Origin: Kitasatospora sp044457565
Lineage (GTDB): Bacteria; Actinomycetota; Actinomycetes; Streptomycetales; Streptomycetaceae
Direction of reading: 5' to 3'
Assembly (NCBI RefSeq): GCF_044457565.1
Contig: NZ_JBITGZ010000020.1
Location: 1 to 64,000, forward strand
DNA length: 64,000 nt
The number at the start of each line of letters is the position of its first letter. The first letter of the stretch is position 1. Below, in pieces: positions 19,557-27,500 of the stretch. The notes beneath the pieces were generated by a model that saw only the letters and a list, made by a program, of their open reading frames with translations, was not told where the DNA came from and made no database searches. A program made the position numbers and the translations under genes.

Positions 19557-20948
19557 TTGGCCCGGCAGCTCGCGCTCACCCTCGACCGCTCCCTGCGCCG
19601 CCCGCTCTCCGCGCAGGTCCGCGAGGCGATCCGGGCCGCCGTCGAGGACGGCACGCTGAAGCCGGGTACCAGGCTGCCGTCCAGCCGTCAGCTCGCCGCC
19701 GACCTCGCGGTGTCGCGCAGCGTCCTGGTCGAGGCGTACGAGCAACTGACCGCCGAGGGCTACCTGCTGACTCGGCGCGGCTCGGGCAGCGTGGTGGCCG
19801 AGGGGCGCGGCCCGGCCCTGCGCGCGCCCGTACGGTCGATGCTCGCGCCCGTGGACGGCCCGGCCGCGGCCGGGGTCTGCGACCTGCGGACGGGCAACGG
19901 CGTGGTGCGCAGCTTCCCCCGGCAGGAGTGGCTGCGCAGCGCGGCCGCGGTGGTCAGGCAGTCCAGCACGGACGCCTTCGGGTACGGGCCGCCGGCCGGG
20001 CTGCCCGAGCTGCGCGAGGTCCTGGCGGGGTACCTCGGCCGGGTACGCGGGGTCCGGACCACGGCGGAGAACGTGATGGTCACCGCGGGCTTCGCGCAGG
20101 GCCTGGCGATGCTCTGCCAGGTGCTGCGGGCCCGCGGCATCACCCGGATCGCGGTGGAGGACCCGGGCCACCCGGGCGAACGCGAGTTCATCGCCAGGGC
20201 GGGCCTGGAGGTGGTCGCCGTGCCGGTGGACGGGCAGGGCCTGCGGGTCGAGGAGCTGGCCCGCAGCGAGGTCCGGGCGGTGCTGGCCACCCCGGGCAAC
20301 CACTTCCCCACCGGCGTCCCGCTCGCCCCCGAACGCCGCGCGCTGCTGGCGGACTGGGCCCGGCAGGTGGACGGGTACGTCATCGAGGACGACTTCGACG
20401 GTGCGTTCCTGCCGGCCGGCCGCGCCCGCCCTGCCCTCCAGGCCCTCGCCCCCGACCGGGTGGTGCACGCCGGCACGGTCAGCAAGGTGCTGGCGCCCTC
20501 GCTCAGGCTGGGCTGGCTGGCCGGGCCGCCCGTGCTGATGGCGGAGCTGGAGGCGTTCCGGGCCGGCCTGGACATCGGCTGCCCGGGCCTGGACCAGCTC
20601 ACGCTGGCCCATTTCATCGACACCGGCGCCCTGGACCGCCACCTGCGCCGCCTGCGGCGCGACCTCTCCAACCGGCGCGGCCAGCTGCACGGCGCCCTCG
20701 GGCCCGTGCCCGGCATCTCGCTGTCCGGGCTGGACGGCGGACTCCAGGCCTACGTCCGGCTGCCGGCGGGCGCCGACGAGAACGCCCTGGTCACCGCGGC
20801 CGCCCGCGGCTCGGTGCTGCTCCGGGGCGCCTCCCACTACGCGATGACCCCCGGGCCGCCGGGTCTGGTGCTCAACTACGCCGGGCCGCCGCCGTCCGCG
20901 CTGACCCAGGCGCTGGCGGTGCTGGCGGACCTCTGCCGGCGGCTCTGA
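19557..20948 (+). CDS. MocR/PdxR-type GntR regulator with aminotransferase domain
   Basis: PLP-dependent transcription factor of 463 residues. The N-terminal GntR winged helix (GTRLPSSRQLAADLAVSRSV, about 37-56) is fused to an aspartate-aminotransferase fold with the PLP-binding Lys at about 310 (GTVSKVLAPS) and IEDDFDGAF upstream of it. MocR proteins sense PLP or amino-acid-derived ligands and usually control the divergent gene, here the B3/B4-chorismate mutase pair. The start is TTG 19557 after GAGG. The 97-bp spacer has two direct-repeat-like ACCAC blocks (near 19494 and 19519), as expected for MocR sites. Confidence 0.92.
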   Translation: MARQLALTLDRSLRRPLSAQVREAIRAAVEDGTLKPGTRLPSSRQLAADLAVSRSVLVEAYEQLTAEGYLLTRRGSGSVVAEGRGPALRAPVRSMLAPVDGPAAAGVCDLRTGNGVVRSFPRQEWLRSAAAVVRQSSTDAFGYGPPAGLPELREVLAGYLGRVRGVRTTAENVMVTAGFAQGLAMLCQVLRARGITRIAVEDPGHPGEREFIARAGLEVVAVPVDGQGLRVEELARSEVRAVLATPGNHFPTGVPLAPERRALLADWARQVDGYVIEDDFDGAFLPAGRARPALQALAPDRVVHAGTVSKVLAPSLRLGWLAGPPVLMAELEAFRAGLDIGCPGLDQLTLAHFIDTGALDRHLRRLRRDLSNRRGQLHGALGPVPGISLSGLDGGLQAYVRLPAGADENALVTAAARGSVLLRGASHYAMTPGPPGLVLNYAGPPPSALTQALAVLADLCRRL

Positions 20949-21090
20949 GCAGCTGGGCGCCGGTCGGGGCTGCTCGGCTCTGGTCGGGCTGCTGGGGCCG
21001 TTCGGCGCTGGTCGGGGCCGTTCGGCGCTGCGCCGGTGTCGGGAGGAGCGCCGTGGGATGTCCGGGGCGCCGGGGCCGCCTGAGCGCCCA

Positions 21091-21120
21091 AGGGGCGCAC
21101 CGCCGCAGCGATGCGCCCCT
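21091..21120. terminator. Hairpin between convergent MocR and hisC genes
   Basis: Perfect 9-bp arms AGGGGCGCA (21091-21099) and TGCGCCCCT (21112-21120). The preceding spacer (20950-21050) also contains short direct repeats of GGGGCCGTTCGGCGCTG. Confidence 0.55.
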
Positions 21121-21170
21121 CCGACCGGGTTCGGGCAGCGGGTCCGGGCCCGTCAGCCCTCCCCCTCGGG

Positions 21171-22256
21171 TCAGCCTTCCAGCTCCTTGCGGAACGCCTC
21201 GGCCGTCGACAGGAAGATGTCGTTACCGGCCACCTCGCCGATCGAGACCCGCACGCCCTCGCCCGCGAACGGCCGGACGATGACGCCCGCGGCGGCGCAG
21301 GCGGCGGCGAAGTCCAGGGTCCGCTCGCCCAGGCGCAGCCAGACGAAGTTGGCCTGCGAGTCGGTGATCGTCCAGCCCTGGGCGGTGAGCGCGGCGGCGA
21401 CCCGGGCGCGCTCCTCGACCAGCGCCTCGACCCGGACCAGCAGCGCGTCCTCGGCGCGCAGCGAGGCGACCGCCGCGTCCTGGGCGAGCTGGCTGACGCC
21501 GAACGGCACGGCGGTCTTGCGAAGCGCGGTGGCGACCGGCTCGTGCGCGATGGCGAAGCCCACCCGCAGGCCCGCCAGCCCGTACGCCTTGGAGAAGGTG
21601 CGCAGCACGCACACGTTCGGGCGCTCACGGTAGAGCTCGATACCGTTGGGGACCTCGGGGTCCCGGATGAACTCGATGTACGCCTCGTCGACGACGACCA
21701 GGATGTCGGACGGCACCGCGTCCAGGAAGCGCTCCAGCTCGGCCCGGTGGATGGCGTTGCCGGTGGGGTTGTTGGGGTTGCAGACGAAGATCAGCCGGGT
21801 CCGCTCGGTGATCGCGGCGAGCATCGCGTCGAGGTCGTGGTCCTCGGTGGCCGTGAGCGGCACCGGGACGGGCGTCGCACCGGCGACCTGGGTGATGATC
21901 GGGTAGGCCTCGAAGGAGCGCCAGGCGAAGATCACCTCGTCGCCCGGGCCCGCCGTGGCGAGGATCAGCGACTGCGCGACGCCGACCGAGCCCGTGCCGG
22001 TGGCGATGTGCTCGGCGGGCACGCCGAAGCGCTGCGCGAGCTCTGCGGTCAGCTCGGAGACCGCCATGTCGGGGTACCGGTTGAACGAGCCGGCCGCCGC
22101 GACCGCCGCGTCGAGCACGCCGGGCAGCGGCTCGTACGGGTTCTCGTTGGAGGACAGCTTGTAGGCGTCGGCACCGGCCGGCTTGCCCGGCTTGTAGGTC
22201 GGGATGCCGTCCAGGGTCGGCCTCAGTCGGGGGCCCTGCGCTGCCGTACCGCTCAC
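21171..22256 (-). CDS. hisC: HisC-type aminotransferase (histidinol-phosphate/aromatic)
   Basis: Fold-type I PLP aminotransferase of 361 residues. Motifs: SSNENPYEPLP near 35-45, CNPNNPTGN at 159-167, D190 of VVVDEAY, and PLP lysine K223 in TFSKAYGLAGLR. Family members make histidinol phosphate from imidazole acetol phosphate, or act on phenylalanine. Streptomyces usually has a second hisC in the his operon, so this separate copy may be the aromatic type. GTG 22256 is preceded by AAGGAG at 6 nt, the best site in the region; an upstream ATG at 22271 is a weaker option. Confidence 0.88.
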   Translation of the reverse strand: MSGTAAQGPRLRPTLDGIPTYKPGKPAGADAYKLSSNENPYEPLPGVLDAAVAAAGSFNRYPDMAVSELTAELAQRFGVPAEHIATGTGSVGVAQSLILATAGPGDEVIFAWRSFEAYPIITQVAGATPVPVPLTATEDHDLDAMLAAITERTRLIFVCNPNNPTGNAIHRAELERFLDAVPSDILVVVDEAYIEFIRDPEVPNGIELYRERPNVCVLRTFSKAYGLAGLRVGFAIAHEPVATALRKTAVPFGVSQLAQDAAVASLRAEDALLVRVEALVEERARVAAALTAQGWTITDSQANFVWLRLGERTLDFAAACAAAGVIVRPFAGEGVRVSIGEVAGNDIFLSTAEAFRKELEG

Positions 22257-22632
22257 GGTCGTCTCCTTCATGTGCTCTGCGCTGTGGTCCGCGCGCTGCT
22301 GTGCCGGCGCTCGGCCGCATGCGCTGCTGTTGGTCTCCGTACGCACGGGATCGCCGTGGCACGGAGCCCTCGGTAGGCACCCGTACCTCCCCGGTCGGGT
22401 GCCTTGAACGATACCGACCGCCCTCACCCGTAGGAGTGACATGCCCGGCCGGGTTATGGGTGCAGATCAGCCATTCTGCCGGGTTCCTATGGCACATGTC
22501 AGAGGTAAGACGGCCGATTTCAGGCGGGTATCGAAGGGCTCGGAGCCGCCACGTTCATGGAGAAACGTATCTTCTCCACCTTTGTCGCCCCCGGTCACAG
22601 AGCTGTGCGATGCGCCATACGATCGGTCCGCC
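22257..22632. other. Divergent hisC / LacI intergenic region
   Basis: About 375 bp between divergent genes. It must hold both promoters. I see no convincing gene, RNA or dyad; short open frames here lack coding-type codon bias. Confidence 0.4.
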
Positions 22633-23790
22633 ATGACAGCAGCAGCCAACCAGAGCGGTCGGCGACCCACCACCTCACGGCGTCTGGAGCGGGCCGGCAT
22701 CCGGGATGTGGCAGCAGCCGCCGGAGTGTCGATCACCACGGTCTCCGACGCGCTGAACGGTAAGGGCCGCCTGCCCGACGAGACCAGAAGCCGGGTACGC
22801 GAGGTCGCCGAGCGCCTCGGCTACCGCCCCTCGGCCGCCGCCCGCACCCTGCGCACCGGCCGGTCAGGACTGATCGGACTGACCGTCACCACCTACGGCG
22901 AGGAACCCTTCACCTTCACCGAGTTCGCCTACTTCGCCGAGATGGCCCGCGCCGCCACCAGCGCCGCGCTCGGGCGCGGCTACGCCCTGGTGGTGCTGCC
23001 CGCCTCCTCCCGGCACGACGTCTGGAGCAACATCGCCCTGGACGGCACCGTGGTGATCGACCCGCCCGACCAGGACCCGCTGGTCAGCGAGCTCTACCGG
23101 TCCGGCGTGCCGGTCGTCAGCGACGGCAAACCGGGCAACTGCCCGGTCACCGCCTGGGTCGACAACGACCACGAGGCGGCCGTGCTCGGCATCCTCGACC
23201 ACCTCTCCGAGGCCGGCGCGCGCCGGATCGGCCTGCTCACCGGCACCAGCACCGACACCTACACCCGGCTCTCCACCGAGGCCTACCTCGGCTGGTGCGA
23301 CCGGGTCGGCCAGGAGCCGGTGTACGAGGCCTACCCCGCCCACGACCCGGCCGCCGGCGCCCTCGCCGCCGACCGGCTGCTCGCCCGCCCGGACCGGCCG
23401 GACGCGGTGTACGGCCTCTTCGACCCCAACGGCACCGACCTGCTCGCCGCCGCCCGCCGCTACGGGCTGCGGGTGCCCGACGACCTGCTGCTGGTCTGCT
23501 GCTCCGAGAGCGATGTGTACGCCGGCACCGAACCGCCGATCACCACCCTGTCGCTCAAGCCGCGCCGGATCGGCACCACCGTGGTCAACCTGCTCATCGA
23601 CGCCATCGAGGGAGTCGACTCGGGCACCGGGGTGGACCTCGGGCGGCTCTTCCCGCCGCGCTACCGCACCGCCGGGACGGGCCCGCCGCCGGGCACGCTG
23701 ATGCCCACCGAGTTGATCATCCGGGCCTCGTCCCAGCGCCGCAGCCCGCGCACCACCATCAGTCCGCCCCGCCCACCGGGCGAGGTCTAG
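22633..23790 (+). CDS. LacI-family transcriptional regulator
   Basis: Repressor-type regulator of 385 residues. The N-terminal helix-turn-helix IRDVAAAAGVSITTVSDALNG (about 23-43) is followed by the hinge RPSAAARTLRTGRSGLIGL and a periplasmic-binding-protein-like effector domain with ILDHLSEAGARRIGLLTG. The effector cannot be read from sequence. ATG 22633. It is divergent to the hisC-type gene. The C-terminal 30 residues are extra and Arg/Pro-rich. Confidence 0.92.
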   Translation: MTAAANQSGRRPTTSRRLERAGIRDVAAAAGVSITTVSDALNGKGRLPDETRSRVREVAERLGYRPSAAARTLRTGRSGLIGLTVTTYGEEPFTFTEFAYFAEMARAATSAALGRGYALVVLPASSRHDVWSNIALDGTVVIDPPDQDPLVSELYRSGVPVVSDGKPGNCPVTAWVDNDHEAAVLGILDHLSEAGARRIGLLTGTSTDTYTRLSTEAYLGWCDRVGQEPVYEAYPAHDPAAGALAADRLLARPDRPDAVYGLFDPNGTDLLAAARRYGLRVPDDLLLVCCSESDVYAGTEPPITTLSLKPRRIGTTVVNLLIDAIEGVDSGTGVDLGRLFPPRYRTAGTGPPPGTLMPTELIIRASSQRRSPRTTISPPRPPGEV

Positions 23791-23913
23791 ACCGATTCAG
23801 CTCATCCCAGCCCGGGACAAAACGGACCTGATGTGCCGCCCGGCTGACGCTCCGGAGGATTGGATACCCACCAGGTGAGGACGCCGGGAGAGTGGTCTTC
23901 CTATGATGGGCGA

Positions 23914-25212
23914 ATGACACCCGAGGACCGCTTCCCCGGGCCTGAACAGTCGGACTCAGGCCCCCGCCACCAGCCGGACCTCGACGTGCTGCCCTACGGC
24001 TCCTACTACGAGCCAGCCGAGGCCCCGGGTTACGGCGCCGACGGCTACGGCGAGACGTACAGCGGCTACGGCGGCGCCCGCTACCTGGAACAGCACTGGC
24101 CGGCCGCGCACCAGCAACACCCGCAACACCCGCAACAACAGCCGCCGCACGGCCAGGAGCACCTCCAGCTCGCCGACCACGCCGCGCTCCACGACCACGG
24201 CCGGCCGCAGATCCAGGACCACCTCCAGCTCCAGGAGCACCTCCAGGTCCACGGCCAGGTCCAGGAGCACGGCCAGGACCACGGCCAGGACCACGGCCGG
24301 GTGCTGCACCACGAGGACCCGCCGACCATCGAGCTCGGCCCGCCGCTCAGCGAGGACGACCTCCCGTACTCCACCCCGTACCCGCCGCCCGAGCCAGGCG
24401 CCCCGCCCGGCCCGCTGTACGTGGTCGGCGACGTGCACGGCTACCTCGACGAGCTGGTCGCCGAGCTCCAGCACCAGGGCCTGATCGACGCCGACCGGCA
24501 CTGGTCGGCCGGCCGCTCCCGGATCTGGTTCCTCGGCGACTTCACCGACCGCGGCCCCGACGGCATCGGCGTCATCGACCTCGTCATGCAGCTCGCCGCC
24601 GAGGCAGCCGCGGCCGGCGGCTACTGCCGCGCCCTGATGGGCAATCACGAACTGCTCTTCCTCGGCGCCCACCGGTACGGCGACGAGCCCGTCCAGTCCA
24701 CCGCCGGCACCGCCTCCTTCCTGGCCGCCTGGCGGCTCAACGGCGGCCAGCAGCACGACCTGGAACGGCTGGAGGCGCACCACGTCAGCTGGCTGTCGCG
24801 GCTGCCCGCCATCGCACTGGAGGACGGCCACCTGCTGCTGCACTCCGACACCACCGCCTACCTGGAGTACGGCGAGTCCATCGCGGCGGTGAACGACGCC
24901 GTCCACGACCTGCTCGCCGACGAGGGCGCCGACGAGTGGTGGGACGCCTTCCGCCGCTTCACCAAGCGGTTCGCCTTCCGCGGCGAGGGCGGCCCGGTGG
25001 CCGTCCACGAGCTGCTGGGCGCCTACGGCGGACAGCGCATCGTGCACGGCCACAGCCCCATCCCGTACCTCACCGGCACGGCGCACGCCGAGGACGGCGC
25101 GCCCCCGCACATCCCGGGGCCCTACGTGTACGCGGACGACCTCGCCATCGCCATGGACGGCGGCGTCACCATGGAGGGCCGCCTGCTGATCGCCCGACTG
25201 CCCGTCAACTGA
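23914..25212 (+). CDS. Calcineurin-like metallophosphoesterase with His/Gln-rich N-terminus
   Basis: Binuclear-metal phosphoesterase. The catalytic domain begins near residue 168 with all family motifs: GDVHG 172-176, GDFTDRG 208-214, GNHE 243-246, an LHSD-type histidine, and HGH near 378. It looks active. Residues about 57-135 form an unusual His/Gln-rich tract with repeated units such as QDHGQDHGR, EHLQL and QHPQHPQQQ. The overall form resembles PPP-type serine/threonine phosphatases or ApaH-like enzymes; the substrate is unknown. ATG 23914 used; ATG at 23903 is out of frame. Confidence 0.9.
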   Translation: MTPEDRFPGPEQSDSGPRHQPDLDVLPYGSYYEPAEAPGYGADGYGETYSGYGGARYLEQHWPAAHQQHPQHPQQQPPHGQEHLQLADHAALHDHGRPQIQDHLQLQEHLQVHGQVQEHGQDHGQDHGRVLHHEDPPTIELGPPLSEDDLPYSTPYPPPEPGAPPGPLYVVGDVHGYLDELVAELQHQGLIDADRHWSAGRSRIWFLGDFTDRGPDGIGVIDLVMQLAAEAAAAGGYCRALMGNHELLFLGAHRYGDEPVQSTAGTASFLAAWRLNGGQQHDLERLEAHHVSWLSRLPAIALEDGHLLLHSDTTAYLEYGESIAAVNDAVHDLLADEGADEWWDAFRRFTKRFAFRGEGGPVAVHELLGAYGGQRIVHGHSPIPYLTGTAHAEDGAPPHIPGPYVYADDLAIAMDGGVTMEGRLLIARLPVN

Positions 25213-25432
25213 CCATCCGCCAGGACAGCTGCCGGAACGCCCCTGAACACTCACCTGAAGGCCCGTTCTCGGCGCTGAACTACCCTGCCGACGCTGAAAT
25301 TCCGGAAACCGACTGTCAGTACTCCCGCACCCGCCCCTACCATCGAGGCACACCACACCAGGCCGCCCCGGCCCCGTCCGCCGGGCCGCCCGCGTGGCAG
25401 TCCACCTCCGTGACGGAGCGAACGGGGACCTC

Positions 25433-26401
25433 ATGAACAACGCCCCGCACCTGCTCGCCGAGGACCGCCCGGACTTCGAGCGCCTCCTCGACGACACGCT
25501 GCGCGACGGCACCATCCAGGCAGCGCTGCATCCACCGGGCGGCGAGGCCACCACCGACACCGGCCCGCGGCTCACCAGCGAGCAGCTGCGCACCAAGACG
25601 CTGCTCGCCGCGAACGAGGTGGCGGCCGGCGCGGCCGCCGAGTACGAGCACTACACCCGGCTGCGCGCGAACCTGCGCGACACCGGCGAGCAGCCACCAC
25701 CCGCCCCCGCGCCCGACCACCGGCCGGCCGTGCGCCGGGCCGGCGCACGCGGCGGCGGGCAGACGCTCGGGGAGCTGGCCGCCCAGCTGCGCTCCGAGGA
25801 CGGCGCCGGGCTCCTCCCCGTACTGGTCGTCCTGGCCCCGATCCTCGCCGGAGCGGCGGCGGTCGTCTTCCTGCTGATCGGCTACGTCCTGCGGGCCGCC
25901 GCTCCCCGGCTGGTGCTCGGCCGCTCACTGCTCACGGCCGGCTGGCTGGCGCTGGCGATCGGCACCGCGGCCATGGTGATCGGCATCATCGGGCTGCTGC
26001 TCACCGCCCTGCGGGACAGCTCCGCCACCCCCGACGGCGCCGACCCGGACCTGCACGCGGAGGTCGCCGACGCCCGGCGCGCGTGGCAGCTCGCGCTGCG
26101 CGAACGCGCCCTCCTGCCCTACCTGCGCGCCAACCTGGACTCCGAACCCGCCCTGCCCCCGCACCCCCCGGCCCCCCGGCCGGCCACCGAGGAGACCACC
26201 GAACCACGCGAGGCCCGGGAGCCCAGCACCCCACCGGACTTCACCAGCCCCGGCTACAGCAGCGCGGGCTACAGCAGCCCCGGCTTCACCAGCCCGGGCG
26301 TCGAGGGCGTCACCGACCCCGATGGCCGCACCCCCCGCACCGCCGATTTCAGCAGCCCCGGCTACAGCCCACCGTCCTTCACCAGCCCCGACGACGTCTG
26401 A
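25433..26401 (+). CDS. Two-span membrane protein with C-terminal TSPGYS repeats
   Basis: A 322-residue protein of unknown function, found in related actinomycetes as an uncharacterised membrane protein. The N-terminal 125 residues are soluble and partly helical. Two membrane spans lie at about 127-152 and 166-192, with a short loop between. The C-terminal 130 residues include a helix and then an extended tail with repeats such as FTSPGYSSAGYSSPGF and FSSPGYSPPSF. ATG 25433 follows GGGGACC. It ends at a strong hairpin. No enzyme motif is visible. Confidence 0.75.
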   Translation: MNNAPHLLAEDRPDFERLLDDTLRDGTIQAALHPPGGEATTDTGPRLTSEQLRTKTLLAANEVAAGAAAEYEHYTRLRANLRDTGEQPPPAPAPDHRPAVRRAGARGGGQTLGELAAQLRSEDGAGLLPVLVVLAPILAGAAAVVFLLIGYVLRAAAPRLVLGRSLLTAGWLALAIGTAAMVIGIIGLLLTALRDSSATPDGADPDLHAEVADARRAWQLALRERALLPYLRANLDSEPALPPHPPAPRPATEETTEPREAREPSTPPDFTSPGYSSAGYSSPGFTSPGVEGVTDPDGRTPRTADFSSPGYSPPSFTSPDDV

Positions 26402-26510
26402 CCCGGCGCCGAAGACCCAGCACGGCCGGCCGCAGCCCCCGCCCCGGCGCAGCGCGCCACGCGCCGACCACGAGACCGGGCCGGAAGAGCACACGGCCCC
26501 GGCAGATGAC

Positions 26511-26559
26511 GAGGCGCTGCCCTGGGAGACCCCCCTCCGGACTCCCAGGACAGCGCCTC
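26511..26559. terminator. Strong bidirectional hairpin
   Basis: An 18-bp stem (26511-26528 with 26542-26559, arms beginning GAGGCGCTG and ending CAGCGCCTC, one G-U type mismatch) with a 13-base loop. It separates convergent genes. Confidence 0.8.
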
Positions 26560-26600
26560 GTTGGTATGCGGGTCAGTCTGCCAGCGGCAGGTAGACCCGG

Positions 26601-26975
26601 TTACCGGTCGGCGAGCAGACCGTTCAGGACGCCGGGGACGTCGAAACCGCCGGGGGTCCGGATGGCTTCGATGACTTGGCACCGCAGACCGTCGTCCCGG
26701 AGGAACACCCACACCTCGTGCTCCTTGCGCGGTTCACCGTTCGCCCTCGGTGACAGCCGCCAGGCCGGAAACCATCCAAGCCCCTCCGCTGTCAGACTCT
26801 CGGCCACTTCGTCCAGGACGTACTTGCCGAGCCTCCGATACCCGAGTTCCTCGCGCAGCTCCCCGAGCGTGACTCTGAGCAGGCCACCGGCGACGCGACA
26901 GCGTTCGACCACAGTGCCGGCGTTGCCTTCGGGTGCCGCGAGCAGCCCGCCCTGCGAATTCGTTGGGTCGTTCAT
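26601..26975 (-). CDS. Hypothetical protein, small actinomycete family
   Basis: A 124-residue product from ATG 26975. Core region TLGELREELGYRRLGKYVLD is followed by EVAESLTAEGLGWFPAW. It resembles a pattern I recall from small uncharacterised Streptomyces proteins (a short winged-helix-like block of the form G-RLG-V-x-I-x-L-GLGxxP). No catalytic motif is seen. The frame is open upstream to 27437, but that part is Pro/Arg-rich and looks non-coding. Likely soluble; function unknown. Confidence 0.6.
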   Translation of the reverse strand: MNDPTNSQGGLLAAPEGNAGTVVERCRVAGGLLRVTLGELREELGYRRLGKYVLDEVAESLTAEGLGWFPAWRLSPRANGEPRKEHEVWVFLRDDGLRCQVIEAIRTPGGFDVPGVLNGLLADR

Positions 26976-27500
26976 ATTCGGGCCAACGAATCCGTCCACC
27001 GGGCGATACGTCACTTCACCACCCTGGACGCGGCCATGAGGAAGAGCGGTACTGCTAAGGCGTGAGCGGCGGCTCGGGGAGGGTTGCGGTGGCGGTCGGA
27101 TTGACGGGCTCCGCCGAAGGCCAAGCCGGGTTCCGTCGGCATGGCCGGACCCGAGGGAGCCGACCGAGACTGAAGCCGACGGCCCTGTACGCGGCATTGA
27201 GTACGCAGGCAAACGACACGCCGGAGCGCGGGAAGCATGCCCCGTTGGCGCCAGAGCGTCACCTGTTTGCATCCTTACCATTCTTTCCTTTCTATGTTGT
27301 TGTTGCACGGTGTACCGAGTTGGTGACGGTGCATCACCATCCCTGACTGGCTGCCGCTCCGCGGCCCCTCCTGGGGGTGACGCCCACGGCGCCCTGGCGC
27401 GTGTACGAGGGCTTGTGGTCCGACCAGAACTCACCATCGGCGCTCCGAATCCTCTTTCCGAGTGACGGAGCTAAACGGCGACAAGAAAGGGTCCTGTCCT
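26976..27500. other. Long intergenic region with a low-GC patch
   Basis: About 525 bp without a supported gene. A T-rich patch at about 27268-27305 is unusual for this window and probably marks a promoter for the surface protein gene at 27501. The short plus-strand frame at 27062-27346 lacks coding bias. Confidence 0.4.

Noticed and set aside
27062..27346. A 94-codon plus-strand frame in the long intergenic region
   Set aside because: Third-position GC is not raised, there is no ribosome site, and it runs through the low-GC promoter patch.
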